Shown: positions 32,634-44,929, counted from the first letter of the stretch. The stretch: 64,000 nucleotides of DNA from Capsicum annuum (GCF_002878395.1 NC_061118.1:128942996-129006995); one strand, 5' to 3'. Numbers and translations: made by a program. The notes: generated by a model from the letters alone, not told the origin.

Positions 32634-33852
32634 TGTACCCCACACGATTTTTATTTTAACAATCACTTGGGGCATTCCCGTGTACCCCGCATGGTTTTCA
32701 AAACCTTTATTAACCATTTTTTAATTTATGCAATGCATTATCTCAAGTAATAAATCAAACCAAATATTTTGGGGCTTCTATTGTACCCCTATTACCATTG
32801 TTTACAAAATTGGGTAATCTATTGTATCCCGAATCCATTAAAATTTTCATATCAATGCATTAATACAAGTGAACAAACCAACTAGGTGAAAAAACCATAT
32901 TCTTTGACAATTTCACAAACATGTTGAGGGCATACGATTTCCAAAACTAAGCAATTGGGGAATCCACAATACCCCTGAGTTCAATTTACTATTCCGGTGC
33001 ACCCCACAATGTTTACAATATTAATAAATCTGAATAGTACATAATAAACTATGGAAGATTAATCATTTCAAAGTCCTCAATTTTGCCAAAACTCACATTC
33101 AAAGCATGCATTAATAAGCAATTTCATGCCAAAAACAAAATATAAGTTCAAGGGAAAGAGGTACATACCTTAATTTCCAAGAAAATTGAAGAAAATCCAC
33201 CCTTAGGACCCTAGATTATCACCTCCTTAAACTGTTGACTTGACTTGAAAAGGGAAATTTGTGAGAGAGGATTTTAGAGAGTGCAATAATTGATGTTATG
33301 TCATGAAAACTAATGAAAATAGGTTAATCTAGTGTTTAGGGATCATTTATAAGTGAAAGGACTTCAAGATCCCTCCTCCTAAGTTAACAAACCCAAAAAT
33401 TGACAAATTTAAAGCATTGGTGCATCACAGAGGTTAATCTCCACGATAAGCTCTGTGTCGCACTACTATCAAGGACCCTTACTGCCTTCTCATAAAAATG
33501 CTCATAAATTTTCACTCAGGTATCATATTAAGGCAAAATTTGGTGAGTTAGAAAGAGGATAAATTTATCTATAGTTACGTGGCTCTTGATCCCCAAAATT
33601 CTACATATTCCAAAAGTTATGTTTGTTCAAAGTTGATTCTTGTAGAATCGGATCTCAAAATCTGGGCGATAACGAAAAGTATTAACTCCATTCCACTCTA
33701 AATGTTTAATATGAAAATTATTTCCCTCAAAGGCATTTTTCACATAATGATAGTGATCATGACACTTATTTATATATATAAATAATTGGATTCAAGTTTA
33801 TACACATAGAAATAATTGTTTGAGTCCTAACCCAAAAATGTAGGGTGTTATA
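32634..33852 (-). mobile_element. Element E-type LTR, 5' half, minus strand
   Basis: On the minus strand it starts TATAACACCC at 33852 (TG decayed to TA) and follows the E LTR at 39388-40620 throughout: 'caattatttctatgtgtataaac', 'ataagtgtca', then the 'ggggtacac.ggaatccc' repeats. At 32634 it is cut by the tRNA-Asp element. The first base falls exactly after 'ccctcttgaac' of the host LTR. It is interpreted as the 5' LTR of E, now inverted relative to its 3' LTR. Confidence 0.7.
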
Positions 33853-34397
33853 GTTCAAGAGGGATCGATTTCCCTCAAAACCCTCATTTCTAACCAAGCA
33901 TTCAAAAAAATCTCACCATTCACACACCCAAGTGTTTGGTTCATACAACATCAAAAAATAACTTGGGAAAATAAAACCCTAATACTCTTATTTATAGTCT
34001 ATTACAAGGTCCAAAAGTAACCCATAAACACTTGAAAAAAATATCCATAAGAGGCTAAACTTATTCCCTTTGATAGTTCCCTTGACTGACCATCAAGTGA
34101 GTGACTACCCATTTCCCTAGTTATCACTATGAGGTAATGTACTCAATTTGGGGATTTTCTTGGTGGCTCAAGTGACGGTCGGTCAAGCCGGTGGCAATTC
34201 ATCACCCCTTCCATCACCCCTAGGCTGTGGGTGGTTCCTTTATTTTGAAATCCCAGTTCAACCTTCACCACATGGCCCGACTTTGATGAGATCAAAATAT
34301 ACTCCAACACCACTCCCTTCATGAACATTGCTTGTAACCTTTATAGTTCCTGAGCTTGGCTTCTAATGAACAACTTGAGGGGATTTGGATCATATCA
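33853..34397 (-). mobile_element. Host element 3' LTR, first part, minus strand
   Basis: Starts TGATATGATCC at 34397 right after a purine-rich tract and matches the LTR at 9094 base for base in blocks. This copy keeps the segment deleted there, including 'tataaataagag'. It is interrupted at 33853 by the E-type LTR; the missing tail is at 51131-51306. Short frames inside (61 codons at 34328-34143) are chance. Confidence 0.7.
33989..33996 (-). promoter_or_regulatory. TATA box of the host LTR
   Basis: TATAAATA on the minus strand, followed by 'agggtttt' about ten bases downstream, the arrangement of plant LTR core promoters. Confidence 0.55.
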
Positions 34398-34410
34398 TCT
34401 TCTCCAACTT
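34398..34410 (-). other. Polypurine tract of the host element
   Basis: AAGTTGGAGAAGA on the minus strand immediately before the LTR start. Confidence 0.6.
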
Positions 34411-35640
34411 GAGAAGAATTTGACCTCAAATTCATGGATTCATCACCTTTTAGCACATCGAAGAGTGAGAGGTCACACACATTGAATGTGTTATGCACCT
34501 AATACTATGGTGGGAGTTAAATCTTGTGCATATTATCTTTAACCTTTCAAGCACTTGAAATGTCCCACCACCTTGAGGCTTTAACATAGCTTTTCTTTAG
34601 GTTGGGAACCGGTCCTTTTGAAGATTTACCCAAAACCCAATCACCTGATTCAAGTACAAACCTTTTTCACACTTTGTTCATTTTTTTTCTACTTGTCGAT
34701 TCTTCTTCTCAAAGAAAAGTCCCACTTTCTCGTGAAACTTATTCATTACTTTTTCCCTTTTGCTTCTATTTAATCTAATCATAACATCACTATACAAAGG
34801 AGTGAGATCTAATGGCGTTAGGGGGGTTTAAATTCATAGACACATTTAAAGGGAGTCATAATAATAGTCGAGTGAATAACACGATTATAAGAAAATTTGA
34901 CTAAAGGTAGGTGATCCTTCCAAGAGGCCATTTTCCCTTTAAGTATAGTGTGTAGAATAGAACCCAAGGTCTTATTCACCACCTATATTTATCCTTCGAT
35001 TTATGGGTGGAGAGATATTGGGAAAAGTAATTTGGTATCAAGCCTACCCCACAATGACCTCCAAAAATGACTAAGGAAATTTGAGTCCCTATAACTAACA
35101 ATGGTTCAAGGAATTTTGTGTATTTTAATGACATAATCTATAGAAAATAGATGCTACATTTGGGGAATCATCACTCATATAACATAGAATGAAATGGGCA
35201 ATTTTTGAAGACCGATCAACCACTACAAAAATACCATCTATGTCCCCTTGTATTATGCAAAACCAAAACAAAATCAAAATAAATATCAATCCAGGGGTGT
35301 AGGGGAGTGGGTAGTGAGATATATAAGCCTTGAGGGAGAAGGTGTAATTTTGCATATCTACAATCCCTACATTGTCCATAATTTATAGCAATATTATGAT
35401 GCATCTTTGGCAAATAGAATTGTTTCTCTAGGACCCAAGGGTCTTGTCAATTCCAAAGTGACCCATCAGACAACCATCATTTACAGCTCTCATAAATAAC
35501 ACTCTCCATGAGCTAAAGGGCACACACAACCTTTTTTATTTAAACAAAAAGCTATAAAACTTGGAATAGGGTATAGAAGCTCTATCCCTTATTCATATTT
35601 CCCTATTCCATTCCTCATAATCCTTGAAGATTTGAGCAAA
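34411..35640 (-). pseudogene. Host element integrase and C-terminus (broken)
   Basis: The minus-strand zinc finger 'GHFGIDKTLG...[11 protein letters not shown]' (about 35470-35340) is followed by the core. The first Asp lies in '[13 protein letters not shown]' (about 35300-35260), and the '[14 protein letters not shown]' strand is near 35225-35185. Then come 'KFLSHFWR' and 'SLHPxIEG' (the D-G-Q-T-E motif decayed), 'VKFSYNRVIHSTIIMTPF' near 34880 and 'EKVGLFFEKKNRQ' near 34720. At least two frame changes and several stops are present. It would splice element DNA into the genome. Confidence 0.75.
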
Positions 35641-35689
35641 TGTTAGGTCCTCGGGGTACAATGTCTTCAAGCATTAAAAACCTATTAAT

Positions 35690-36030
35690 TTAGAAGACAA
35701 TGTATTGATTAGCATATGTTTTATAGATAATGCATATGTTACCACATTCTTCTTTTTTTGTATTGAATTACATAGGGGAAAGTCTCTAAGAATCTAATCC
35801 ACATGGCATGCCGCTTGTTTATCTTATTTTGGGACCTAAGGTGTTTTAGTGTTTCATGATCAGTTTGAATCACAAATTCCTTGCCCCATAATAAGTGTTG
35901 ACAATTACACAAAGCTTTAATCATGGAATATAACTCAAGATCATATGTAGAGTAGTTCAAGGTTGCTCAGTTGAGCTTTTTGCTAAAGTAATCATTTGGC
36001 TTACGAGTTTGTATTCAGACGGCTCTAGTA
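35690..36030 (-). pseudogene. Host element RNase H (broken)
   Basis: Minus-strand frame 35960-35739 reads [20 protein letters not shown], '[15 protein letters not shown]' and '[19 protein letters not shown]', the characteristic second half of Ty3-type RNase H in the same gypsy family as the gag at 20098. The first catalytic Asp segment (36085-36020) reads EIECYATK, with D changed. It is preceded in frame by the RT end. Confidence 0.8.
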
Positions 36031-36560
36031 CTTACCTTGGTAGCATAACATTCAATTTCAAACATTTTATCAAAGTTTGGCAATTGCAAAAAAGGAGCAG
36101 AGCTAAGAATTATTTTTAACGTTTCAAATGCCTTTGCTTTATTATCGTCCCATTTGAATGGTTTATCCTTATGGATTACCTCGGTCAAGGGAGCAGTAAT
36201 AGTGCTAAAACCATTGACAAACTGCCTATAAGACTATCCATCCTATGGAGGTTTTGTACTTCGCTAATGGATTTCAAAGTTGTCTAGTTCTTAATAGTGT
36301 CTATCTTGGAGCCATCCACCTCGACTCCTCTTGAGCTTACAACAAATCTCAATAATACTACTTCATTTATACCAAAATATCATTTCCCAATATTAGCATA
36401 CAACCTTTATTTTCTAATAAAAAACACTTTGCAAGTGTAAAACATGCTCTTTGAGGGATATTCTATAAACAATATTAGCATACAATCTTTATTTTCTAAG
36501 CACATCAAAAACACTTTGCAAGTATAAAACATGATCTTCGAGGGATATTCTATAAACTAG
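36031..36560 (-). pseudogene. Host element reverse transcriptase C-terminal part (broken)
   Basis: Minus-strand words 'SSRGVEVDGSKIDTI', 'SISEVQ', 'GFSTITAPLTEVIHKDKPFKWDD' and 'KAFETLKIILSSAPFLQLPNF' are the RT thumb and connection of a gypsy element. The palm with the catalytic Asp pair is missing. The recognisable sequence ends at about 36560, beyond a local duplication. This edge is one proposed inversion breakpoint. Confidence 0.7.
36388..36556 (-). repeat. Tandem duplication of 82/87 bp in RT
   Basis: Copies 36388-36469 and 36470-36556 share caatattagcataca, tttattttcta, aaaacactttgcaagt and gagggatattctataaa. The second carries five extra bases. The duplicated part encodes the 'HVLHLQSVF' RT segment. 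Confidence 0.9.
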
Positions 36561-37452
36561 GACTTATGAAATATTAAAAGTGTAATGCTAGTATTCTAAG
36601 GAGTTGAAGATGGAGTGTTGAGTGTATAGAAGCATAGATGTCTATACCCATGAAAATGTTAGTTATAAGGCAATGACTTTGGGAGTCGGAGCAAGTTATG
36701 ATTAGATTTCTCTAAGAGGATGTCCTAGAAAGAATTTAGTGTCTTTGTATTAAAGTTGTCGAATGGATTTTGCGTTCTCGTGTATGGTGACCCCCCATTG
36801 AATAGTGTGCTGTGCATATAGATTTAATGGGGGGATATACTTTCAAGGTTAGGATAGTGGCCTTTGAGCTATGTGGAGATGATGCAGACCTTGAATTGTC
36901 TCATGGTAGTTAATTTAGGAGGTAAGTCAAGATAAATCTATTCTTACTATAGTAAAATCCTCCTATTTCAGTTTAAGAGGACATTCTACCAACATCCCCT
37001 GTATTCAAATGGTGTCTATGCATAAGTTTTTAGCTCTCAATATGACCTATATCCATGTTCGACCCTCTAATTGTGATCTAAGTGTTTTGATGTGTGGATC
37101 CCTTCGTGCTTATTTGATCATATCTTACGTCATAGAACCCATCTTGAGTAGTACAACAAATATATGTTGTATTTGAATACTTTTACTCCTACTTTTTGAA
37201 GCTCGTACACTATTCCCTCAGTTACTCTCCTTGTGACAGGATGTTAGTGGTTATAAAAGCATAGTAATAATATAGATTAGAGAGTGGATGATTTTTTTAC
37301 TAAAAAATTTAGTGTGACTACTCGAACTAAGGTTGTAGATAAAGTGGAAAGAGTGAGGTGAATCTTTTGTTATATGGAATAGATGGAGAGGTATACATAG
37401 TGAAAATCTTTGTGAGGGTGATAGAGGTTGTTGGGTTTTTTGTGGGGAGATC
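36561..37452 (+). mobile_element. Degenerate 3' internal end of an LTR element
   Basis: No domain is readable with confidence. The end reads 'gggttttttgtggggagatc', a polypurine-like tract directly before the LTR at 37453. It is therefore taken as the decayed 3' end of the F-type element whose LTR follows. A 67-codon minus-strand frame (37530-37327) overlaps the LTR start and is chance. Confidence 0.4.
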
Positions 37453-39130
37453 TATAATGACCCTTCTGACCATTTTTATATTTCCGCTTATTTTCTCCAT
37501 TAGGGGTTCTCCATAGCTTCCCCAAGTCATTTATGACTTACTGGGACCGATGGTTTGGTTATCAAGAAGTTCATTTGATTTTTAGAGCCAATTCTCTATT
37601 TTGAAATTTTCATTGGTTCCAAATGGCCATACGCGAAATCTTCAATGAAATGATCTCGGATGCAAATTTTGTTTATGCCAACAGATTTGAAATATTAATT
37701 TCAGTCTAGGTAGACCTTTGGTTTGGGTTCCAATGCACTCGAGCTCATTTCGATCTACTGGTCGAAAACTTAGAAAATCAAAATATGGATGTGGGACCCA
37801 CATTTGGTCAAAACGACCTCAGATTGAAGATATGACTTTTCTACTTCTCCATCATGATCGGAACATTAAATTTAGGCTGGGGGAACACCTGGTTCATGTT
37901 CCAACGCTTCCGAACTTATCTTGGGCTATTGAGAAGATTTTATGAAAAATAAAACTATAAGTGTGGGCCCCAATTTTTGCCGAAACAATCTTGGATGTTC
38001 TTTTGATAATTCCAATGGATTTAAAATGTGCTTTACACTCAAATTTCACTATTGTATCATGTTATTTGGGTTCCAAATGAGTTTCAAGGGTCAAAAATAA
38101 GTTTTTGACTTAGCTGTCATGGGGATATCACATCTCTTAGCGGAGAGGGTCTATAAATAGACCCCAAGGTCGCGAATTTGAGGATTTTCCCTTCATTTTT
38201 GAGAGACTAAAACCCTAAATGGGTATGATAACTCAAAATTGAGTCTTGTGGGTATCTACGGAGCTTGGTAAACATCTTTTATCTTGATTATCTTAAAGAT
38301 GAAGGTAAGATTTCATCACTTTATTGGTGAATTTCTTAGTTCTTGACCTAAAACCCCAATTTAGCTTAGAGCTTGATTTAACCCTAATTTATCTTAGGGC
38401 TTGATTTTACCCCTAATTTGGTTTGTTTGCACTCATTAATTAAGGGTTATGATTCCTTGGTGATGTATGAGCATTGGGTTGACCTCAAAAACCCAATTTT
38501 CGTATGTGGGACCTACTTTGTTTTTTTTGGTGTCATTTTTTGACTAGAAGCACAATAGTGCAATATGGGTATCATTAAACTCGTATTGATGAGTAAATTA
38601 TGTTTTTGATAGCAAGAGTACATTTTGGGGATTGTGAAGTGAAGATGAGCATGTGGTGCATAATGTGAGGTTTTGTGGTTTGGCCTTGAGGTAGCCTTCT
38701 ACCTATTATTCTTAGAAGATGATGTGTGTTATGTATGGTATATGAATATGAATGTTTGGCTTGATTATGAATAAATAGCCTAGTATTTATTATTGATGTT
38801 TGGGGAATTGGAAGAGGGATTTGGATCCATAAGGTAGTATTAGTAGCTGAAATCGGAATTGAGAAGTATTGAGATATTTAAGGGCTATTAGTATAAGACC
38901 CTCAAAGTTTCCAACATTTTAATTTTTGCATTCCCGTTCTTGAAATATCGATTTTTGACTCAAATCATGTTTGGATATGTAAAAATGGTAACCAAGGAGA
39001 GTTTTGGAATATTCAGATGGGGTTCGAGGTAGTTTTGAGTCACGGAGGTAGTAAGCCTCCGCGATAGCTGCGTGACGTGGAAGTAGTGTTCCGCGATAAG
39101 GTCCGTGGCGCGGACCTAGGTAAACCTTTG
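37453..39130 (+). mobile_element. F-type LTR, truncated at its right
   Basis: Starts TATAATGACCC (TG decayed to TA) after a purine tract and has a clear TATA box at 38151, then 'ctaaaaccctaaatggg'. From about 38500 it parallels 51320-51660 (gattttgatag, ttgg.ttga.gaggtag, attagtataagac). The last 120 bases (39040-39115) are GC-rich with 'cctccgcgatagctgcg'. No LTR end is seen; at about 39130 it abuts the internal end of E. Confidence 0.55.
38148..38165 (+). promoter_or_regulatory. TATA box within a perfect palindrome
   Basis: GGGTCTATAAATAGACCC reads GGGTCTAT, AA, ATAGACCC: an 18-base inverted repeat enclosing TATAAATA. It lies about 700 bases into the LTR, where transcription of the element would start. 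Confidence 0.7.
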
Positions 39131-39387
39131 ACTATTTTGATTTTCTTACTTGGGCTGAGGAGCTTTGAATCTTTTGCCCTTTATACAACCTTAGTCTCGT
39201 GGTCTCATGATACGTGCGTACATAAATTTCTTGGGGACACCATGAAACCCTTTTCTTTTAGTTTCTATACATGTTTTGTGGAGGGAAAATTCTTAATGTG
39301 GAAGTTACATACCTTTTTCCATACTTCTAAATCTTCAAAATATTCCTATCCATCATTCGAGGACGAAGGATTCCAAGGGGGAGATAA
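39131..39387 (+). mobile_element. 3' internal end and polypurine tract of element E
   Basis: Homologous to 5640-5858 of element A (tacaaccttagtct, tctcatgat, atacttctaaa, catcattcgaggac). The tract CCAAGGGGGAGATAA (39373-39387) precedes the LTR. A 121-codon open frame (39077-39442) spans this and both neighbours; since it crosses the LTR start it is not a gene. Confidence 0.7.
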
Positions 39388-39540
39388 TGTAACACCTTAT
39401 ATTTTTGGGATAGAATTTGAACAATTATTTCTACGTGTATAAACTTTAATCTAATTATTTATATATAAAAATAAGTGTCAAGATCATTTTCCTAGTGTGA
39501 AAAGTATTGTTGAGGGGAAAAAAGTTCATATTAAACACTT

Positions 39541-39606
39541 TGAGGGAAGTGGAGTTAAGAACTGAGGGAAGTGGAGTTAAGAACTGAGGGAAGTGGAGTT
39601 AAGAAC
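39541..39606. repeat. Perfect 22-bp tandem repeat, three copies
   Basis: The unit, beginning tgagggaagtggagtt, is repeated three times without change (39541-39562, 39563-39584, 39585-39606) in the U3 part of the E LTR. The minus-strand E LTR at 33700-33750 has no such array. Confidence 0.97.
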
Positions 39607-41210
39607 TTATGTTATCACCTAAATTTTGGAATTCAATTTTATAAAGGTCAACTTTGAACGTGTCTAACTTCTAGAATATGTGGAATTTTGGGCCTCAAGA
39701 CCCACTAAATTATAGATAAATGTGACCTCTTTCCAAATCACCCAATTTCTCCTTAATCTGATACCCAGGCAAAAATTATGAGTATTTTCATGAGGAGGCA
39801 GTAAGGGTCCATGATAACGGCACAACACGGAATTTATCATGGAGATTACCCTCCAAGATGCGTTGATACTTTAAATTCATCAATTTTTGGATTTGTTAAC
39901 TTGGGAGGAGGGGTGTTGAAGTACTTTCACTTATAAACGAGCCTAAAACACTATATTAACCCATTTACATCAGTTTTCATGACATAACATCAGTTATTAC
40001 AATTTAAAAAATCCTCTCTCTCAAATTCCCTTTTTCAATTCAAGACTGGGGTTCAAGGAGGTGATCATCTAGGGTCCTAAGGGTGTTTCTTTCTTAAAGT
40101 TTCTTTGTAATTAAGGCATGTACCTCTTTCCCTTGAACTTATATTTTGTTATTGGCATGAACTTAATTATTAATGATTATTAGTGAATGCTTTGAATGTG
40201 AGTTTTGGCAAAATTAAGGGCTTTGACATGATTAATCATTTAATTGATCTTCTATTTTTTTAGTATGCACTATTCATGCTTTATTAATATTGTCAACATT
40301 GTGGGGTGCTTGGGAATGGTAAATTGAATTCCGCGGTATTGTGGATTCCCCAATTACTTACTTTTTGTTTTGGAAATTGTATGCCCTCAACATGTTTGTG
40401 AAATTTTCAAGGAATATGGTTTTGTCACCTAGTTGGTTTGTTCACTTATATTAATTCATTGGTATGAAAAGGTTAATGGATTCGAGGTATAATGGATTCC
40501 TTAATTTTGTAAAATAAGGTAAAAAGGGTAAAATTGAAACCCCAAAATGTTTGATTTGATTTATTACTTGAACTAAAGCATTGCATAAATGACAAAATGG
40601 TTAATGATGGTTTTGAAAATCTTGTGGGGTACACTTAAATCCCCTAAGTGATTGTTAAAATAAAAACCTTTTGGGGTACACGAGAATCCCCGAAGTAATT
40701 TTATTAGTGGAGTTTACAGGGTACATGGGAATCCCTTAAGACCTAGCTTAATGACATTGCTTGCAAGCTATAATCAGTATGACGATACAACTAATTTATG
40801 CCTTATTAATTGAATCTTGGAATTTGTGGTTTGATTATGTGATAAATATTTTAATTGGGCTATAATGGGGGTTGTGATAGCTAGTCGTGAAGGTATGAGT
40901 TTGAAAGGTTGATAGTGGAATCTCATAATTGCCGACATGAGGATTGGTGTTGATGACCATATGCTTGTGGGGTACAAGGAAATCCCCCAAGTATATACAC
41001 ATACATATGTAATATTAAGGGCGAAGGGTACAAGGAAATCCTCAGCCACCCATGGTATCTCCAGTTCATGCATCTAACACACACCGAGGACCATCTACAA
41101 GGCAAAACTGGTCTCATATAGCCTGTGGGTGGATTTATGATGATAATGCTACACAACCTCGGGTAAAGTTTTAAACTTTCATGATATGCCCTGTTTTGTT
41201 ATGCGGCATG

Positions 41211-41235
41211 ATATATATATATATATATATATATA
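41211..41235. repeat. (TA)n microsatellite
   Basis: Twenty-five bases of TA within the E LTR. Confidence 0.9.
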
Positions 41236-41356
41236 AATATACTTATATATTTGTATTTGATGGTTATGCATTGGTTTTACTAGTTTTCATATTATGGATC
41301 ATGGAATTACTTTACTCCCTTATCCCTGAGTTACATGTTAGCGCTCTAACCTCTAA

Positions 41357-43521
41357 TGAAACACCCTGGGTTTTGGTACTTGGAAATTTCTAGAGTTTTG
41401 AGCTTCTGATTATCATACGACTCACTATACTAGTCATATGGTGAAGGTATGGGTCAGGGACCCATCTCGTATGTTGTCCAGTATATGGTGGGTGGTTTTT
41501 GTTGGGGGTACGACTTGTAGGGTATGAGTCGTATGTTAAGGGTATGAGTGGTATAGTGAAGTCGTATGTTACCCAGAGTCCAACCCCCTTTGATTCTTTC
41601 TTGGATACGATTTAAGGGTACTAGTCATCTGGTGTGGATATGATTTGGGAAAAAAGAGTTGTATGGTGGACAGTGTGTGATGTCTAACCTTCTGGTCAAG
41701 GAACGAGTGAAGGGTACCACTCGTATAATATGGGTACGAGTGAGGGATCCAAATTGTACCCTCCTGCAGTGTTTTTTATAGTCAAAGTTGGGGGCATTCT
41801 TAACATTTCCCCTCTTAACATCTTTTGACTCCACAACTTAAAACACTATTGAGACTTTATTTACCCTATTATTATCCATCAAAAACACTTAATATACTCT
41901 CATATTTCTCTTAAGCTTTTGGTTTAAGAAAGAGCCAGGGTTTTCTCAAGCTTATTTACTTAGGGGCTTTCAAGAGTAAATCTCTCCGTCTTCTTTGGAA
42001 CTAAGGCATATTTATCCTCCCTCATTGTTAGTTCAAACTAAAAGCATATTTTCATGGTATTATTGTATGTTTTGGGTTTTGAAATATATGTTTGGCTTTT
42101 TTGTTACTAATGGTTGGATAATGTTTTCTAATGTTCTACTTATGGTTTTTTATGTTATAATGTTGGTTTGAACATGTGGTTTTATAGGAATATTCAATTG
42201 GTACATGGTTTTGGTTTTGGAAACTATATGCCTTTAACATGTTTGATAAAATGCCTATGAGAATGGTTTTGTCACATAGTTTGACTTTTATTGAAAACTT
42301 TGCGTTGTATAATATGGTAATGAAACCTAAATTGGTTTGATTTATTTAAATGACTTGGAAAGGCTTTGGTGGTCATGGTTTTAATTGATTGGAAATCCTA
42401 TGGTTTACTTAGAAATCCCCTAAGTGTTGGCTAATAACATTGCTTCTAAGCTATAGTCAGTATAAATATACCACTTCATAATGACTTGGTAATTAGCTCT
42501 TGGAATTAGTGGTTTGGTTATGTGCTAAAAGGTTTTAATTGGGCAATAGTGGCAGGGTGTGATAGCTAACTGTGATGGTGTAAGTTTGATGTATGAACAC
42601 TGGAAACTAATGTTTGCCGACATGAGGGTTGGTCATGGTGACCCTATACTTATGGGGTACACGGGAATCCCCTAATTTATACTTGTATATATATCATAGA
42701 GGGTGAAGGGTATACGAGAATCTCCGACCCTTATGATATTTTTGGTTTGTGCGGCCATGCACTGGGCCCATTCAGGGGGTAACACTGGACCCATATAGCC
42801 CGGGGGTAGTTTTAGGGCAGTGAAGCTACATATCCCAGGTTAAGATTTTAATGTATGCTAAACCAGTTTCACTTTAGCGGCATGGAATATATATGTATGA
42901 ATGTGATTGCATATGGTATTTACTTTGATTTTGAATAATGTCACTACTTTATCCTTATTCTTGAGTACATGCTAGTGTTCACCTGCTAACCCATCTTCGA
43001 GCGCTGTATACCGACACGATGGAAGAACTGGCCATATTATTCCTCCTGCTCAATGATTGGCTTCAGGTATAACATTTATGTCAGTCTGAAGTGGTGAGCT
43101 TCCATACTCTAAAAGATTCCATTTCATGCTATGGACTTCGCTACATACTTTTGTTATTTCTTAGACTTTGGTTTTTGGTTATGGTCGAGGGCATGTCCCG
43201 ATCAAATATTATTTTGATTCGGATAGAGGCTTTGTGAGAATACTTTAGGTTGGCATGGGCGGTGTCGATAATAGTGTTATTCTTGGCATTGGTATTGGTA
43301 TTTGAGGCTGACACCAGTTGGATATTTGATTGGAATGTTGATTAGTTATGGTTATGGATTCTTTTATTGTCTTTGCGTACTTATTTCTCTATCTTGTTAT
43401 ATGTTCATATTTCATACGATATAGGTTATAGGGCATTTATGGTTGGGTGTTGGCGGTGGTCTCCGGTTCCAATTGGACTAGAGTCACCCAACCCGACTAG
43501 GCCCAGGTTTGGGTTGTGTTA
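41357..43521 (+). mobile_element. Element D 5' LTR
   Basis: Starts TGAAACACCCTGG, ends TTGTGTTA (CA decayed), followed after three bases by the primer site. It has repeated 'actcgtat'/'gtacgagt' words in the first 400 bases and 'agggttttctcaag' near 41937. Confidence 0.8.
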
Positions 43522-43524
43522 GAT

Positions 43525-43536
43525 TGGTATTAGAGC
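43525..43536 (+). other. Primer-binding site of element D
   Basis: TGGTATTAGAGC, one C to T change from the tRNA-iMet complement. Confidence 0.85.
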
Positions 43537-43733
43537 CCTAGGTTTATGGTCACTTGGGAGTCCACAAAGTCATGTTGAGTAGAGTCTCTTTTAAGGGTGT
43601 GTGGTGCGCCATACTCATAAGGGAGATGATACAAGGCATTTAAGAGTATTTTTCTTTCTTATGTTTTGTTCTTAAGCTGTAGAGTTTAAGTCCAAAATTC
43701 TTTTCTAATTCCCATTCGTTTGCTTTTCAGATC

Positions 43734-44900
43734 ATGCCTTGATGATCTAAAGAACACAAAAACTCATCTATCCTAATTGGGGACAATGTTGATGGGACAC
43801 ACTCTACTCATAGGATCTATACCTAGTCCAGGGGTCTAGTTCCTTATTATCCTTCTTGAGATCCATCGGTTCTCTCTAGTTCATCTCAATATCCCATAGC
43901 TAAAGTGATGAATGCTAAGTTTCATCAATCTATTCATATTATAATAGTTAATAACTACTCGGTCTGAGCGTGATACTCCTGTTACTCAATTTTTAAGGCC
44001 ACAAGGTTTGGCCAGTTCATGAGGTTAAAAACCCTCCAACCTTTATGGGTTTTAAGATGGAGGAGGATCATTAAGGTTTTCTGGATGAAATAGAAAAGAT
44101 TTTCCAAGTTATTCATGTCATAAATATGGAGGGCATAAAGTTTACCGCCTAAAAGGTGAAGGATGTGGCCTATCAATGGTACAAGAAATGGGAACAGTCA
44201 AGGGGTGATGGTGCTAAGTCATCTCTAAAGGAGGATTTTTCTAATACTTTTCTGGACCACTTCATTCCTCAGGAGGTTAGGGAAGTGAAAGTGGAAGAGT
44301 TTATTAATCTGAAGCAGGGTAAGATGTAAGTCATGGAGTATTTCTTAAAGTTTTACCAGTTATAACAGTATACTTCGTATTTGGTTTCTGGTATGAGAGC
44401 GAGGATGAGGAAGTTTGCTTCAGGATTGTCTCATGATTTGATCCTTGAAAGTAAAGTAGCCTTGTTGATCAAGGACACAGATATCTCTAGGTTGGTGGTA
44501 TACATGCAGTAAGTAGAAGAAGAAAAGAAAATGTAGGATGAGATAGGAGAAAGGTAGGGAAAGAATTTTAGGTTTTCTGAGTAGGGTGGTGGCTAACAGC
44601 AGAATGACAGGGATGGTGGTAAGTGGCCTAAGAAGAAATGGGGAAATTCTGGGTCTTACTTTACTGCTAGTTCTCCCGATCCAAAGCCATCGAGTGACAG
44701 GTGTTTTTATGGTTGTGATAACTTCAGGGCACAAGGTGTCTAATCCCAGGCTAGTGGGGCACATTCAGCTCTATTATATCCTCCTTACCAATTCTATGGT
44801 CATATACATCAGTGTTTTTGTGATGAGGGAAGGGACAAGTGCTTCAATTATGGTCAGCCAGGGCACATGCTTATAAATTGTCCTATTGGTAAGGTTGCTT
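43734..44900 (+). pseudogene. Element D gag (broken)
   Basis: The ATG at 43734 is at the same place as in B, but two stops follow at once (M-P-stop-stop). The capsid domain is recognisable as 'EVREVKVEEFINLKQG' and 'YTSYLVSGMRARMRKFA' (about 44275-44420), and the end of gag as 'ISRLVVYMQ' near 44490. The zinc knuckle at about 44838-44880 reads CFNYGQPGHMLINC: second Cys changed to Tyr, the others kept. Several other stops are at Trp or Gln positions. Confidence 0.7.
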
Positions 44901-44929
44901 CAGGGGAAAACAACGTTCCTGTTACCTCT

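Larger units (their letters stand above)
39388..41356 (+). mobile_element. Element E 3' LTR, left part
   Basis: Starts TGTAACACC. It contains a 22-bp triple repeat, 'cacaacacggaatttatcatgg', several 'ggggtacac.ggaatcccc' blocks (40625-41040) and a (TA)n run at 41211-41235. It is split at 41356 by element D; the remaining 459 bases are at 50667-51125. The joined length is about 2.43 kb, close to the 2.37 kb of element A. The minus-strand frames at 41156-40774 lie inside the LTR and lack domains. Confidence 0.8.

Noticed and set aside
39077..39442. 121-codon plus-strand open frame
   Set aside because: It crosses an F-type LTR remnant, the internal end of E and the first bases of the E LTR, so it is a chance frame through three unrelated units.
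39541..39606. Possible CRISPR-like array (repeat of 22 bases)
   Set aside because: The three copies are directly adjacent with no spacers. The context is a plant LTR.
40774..41156. Overlapping minus-strand frames of 99 and 77 codons
   Set aside because: Inside the E LTR with no domain.
44420..44764. 114-codon minus-strand open frame
   Set aside because: Antisense to the gag of element D; a shadow of its codon pattern.
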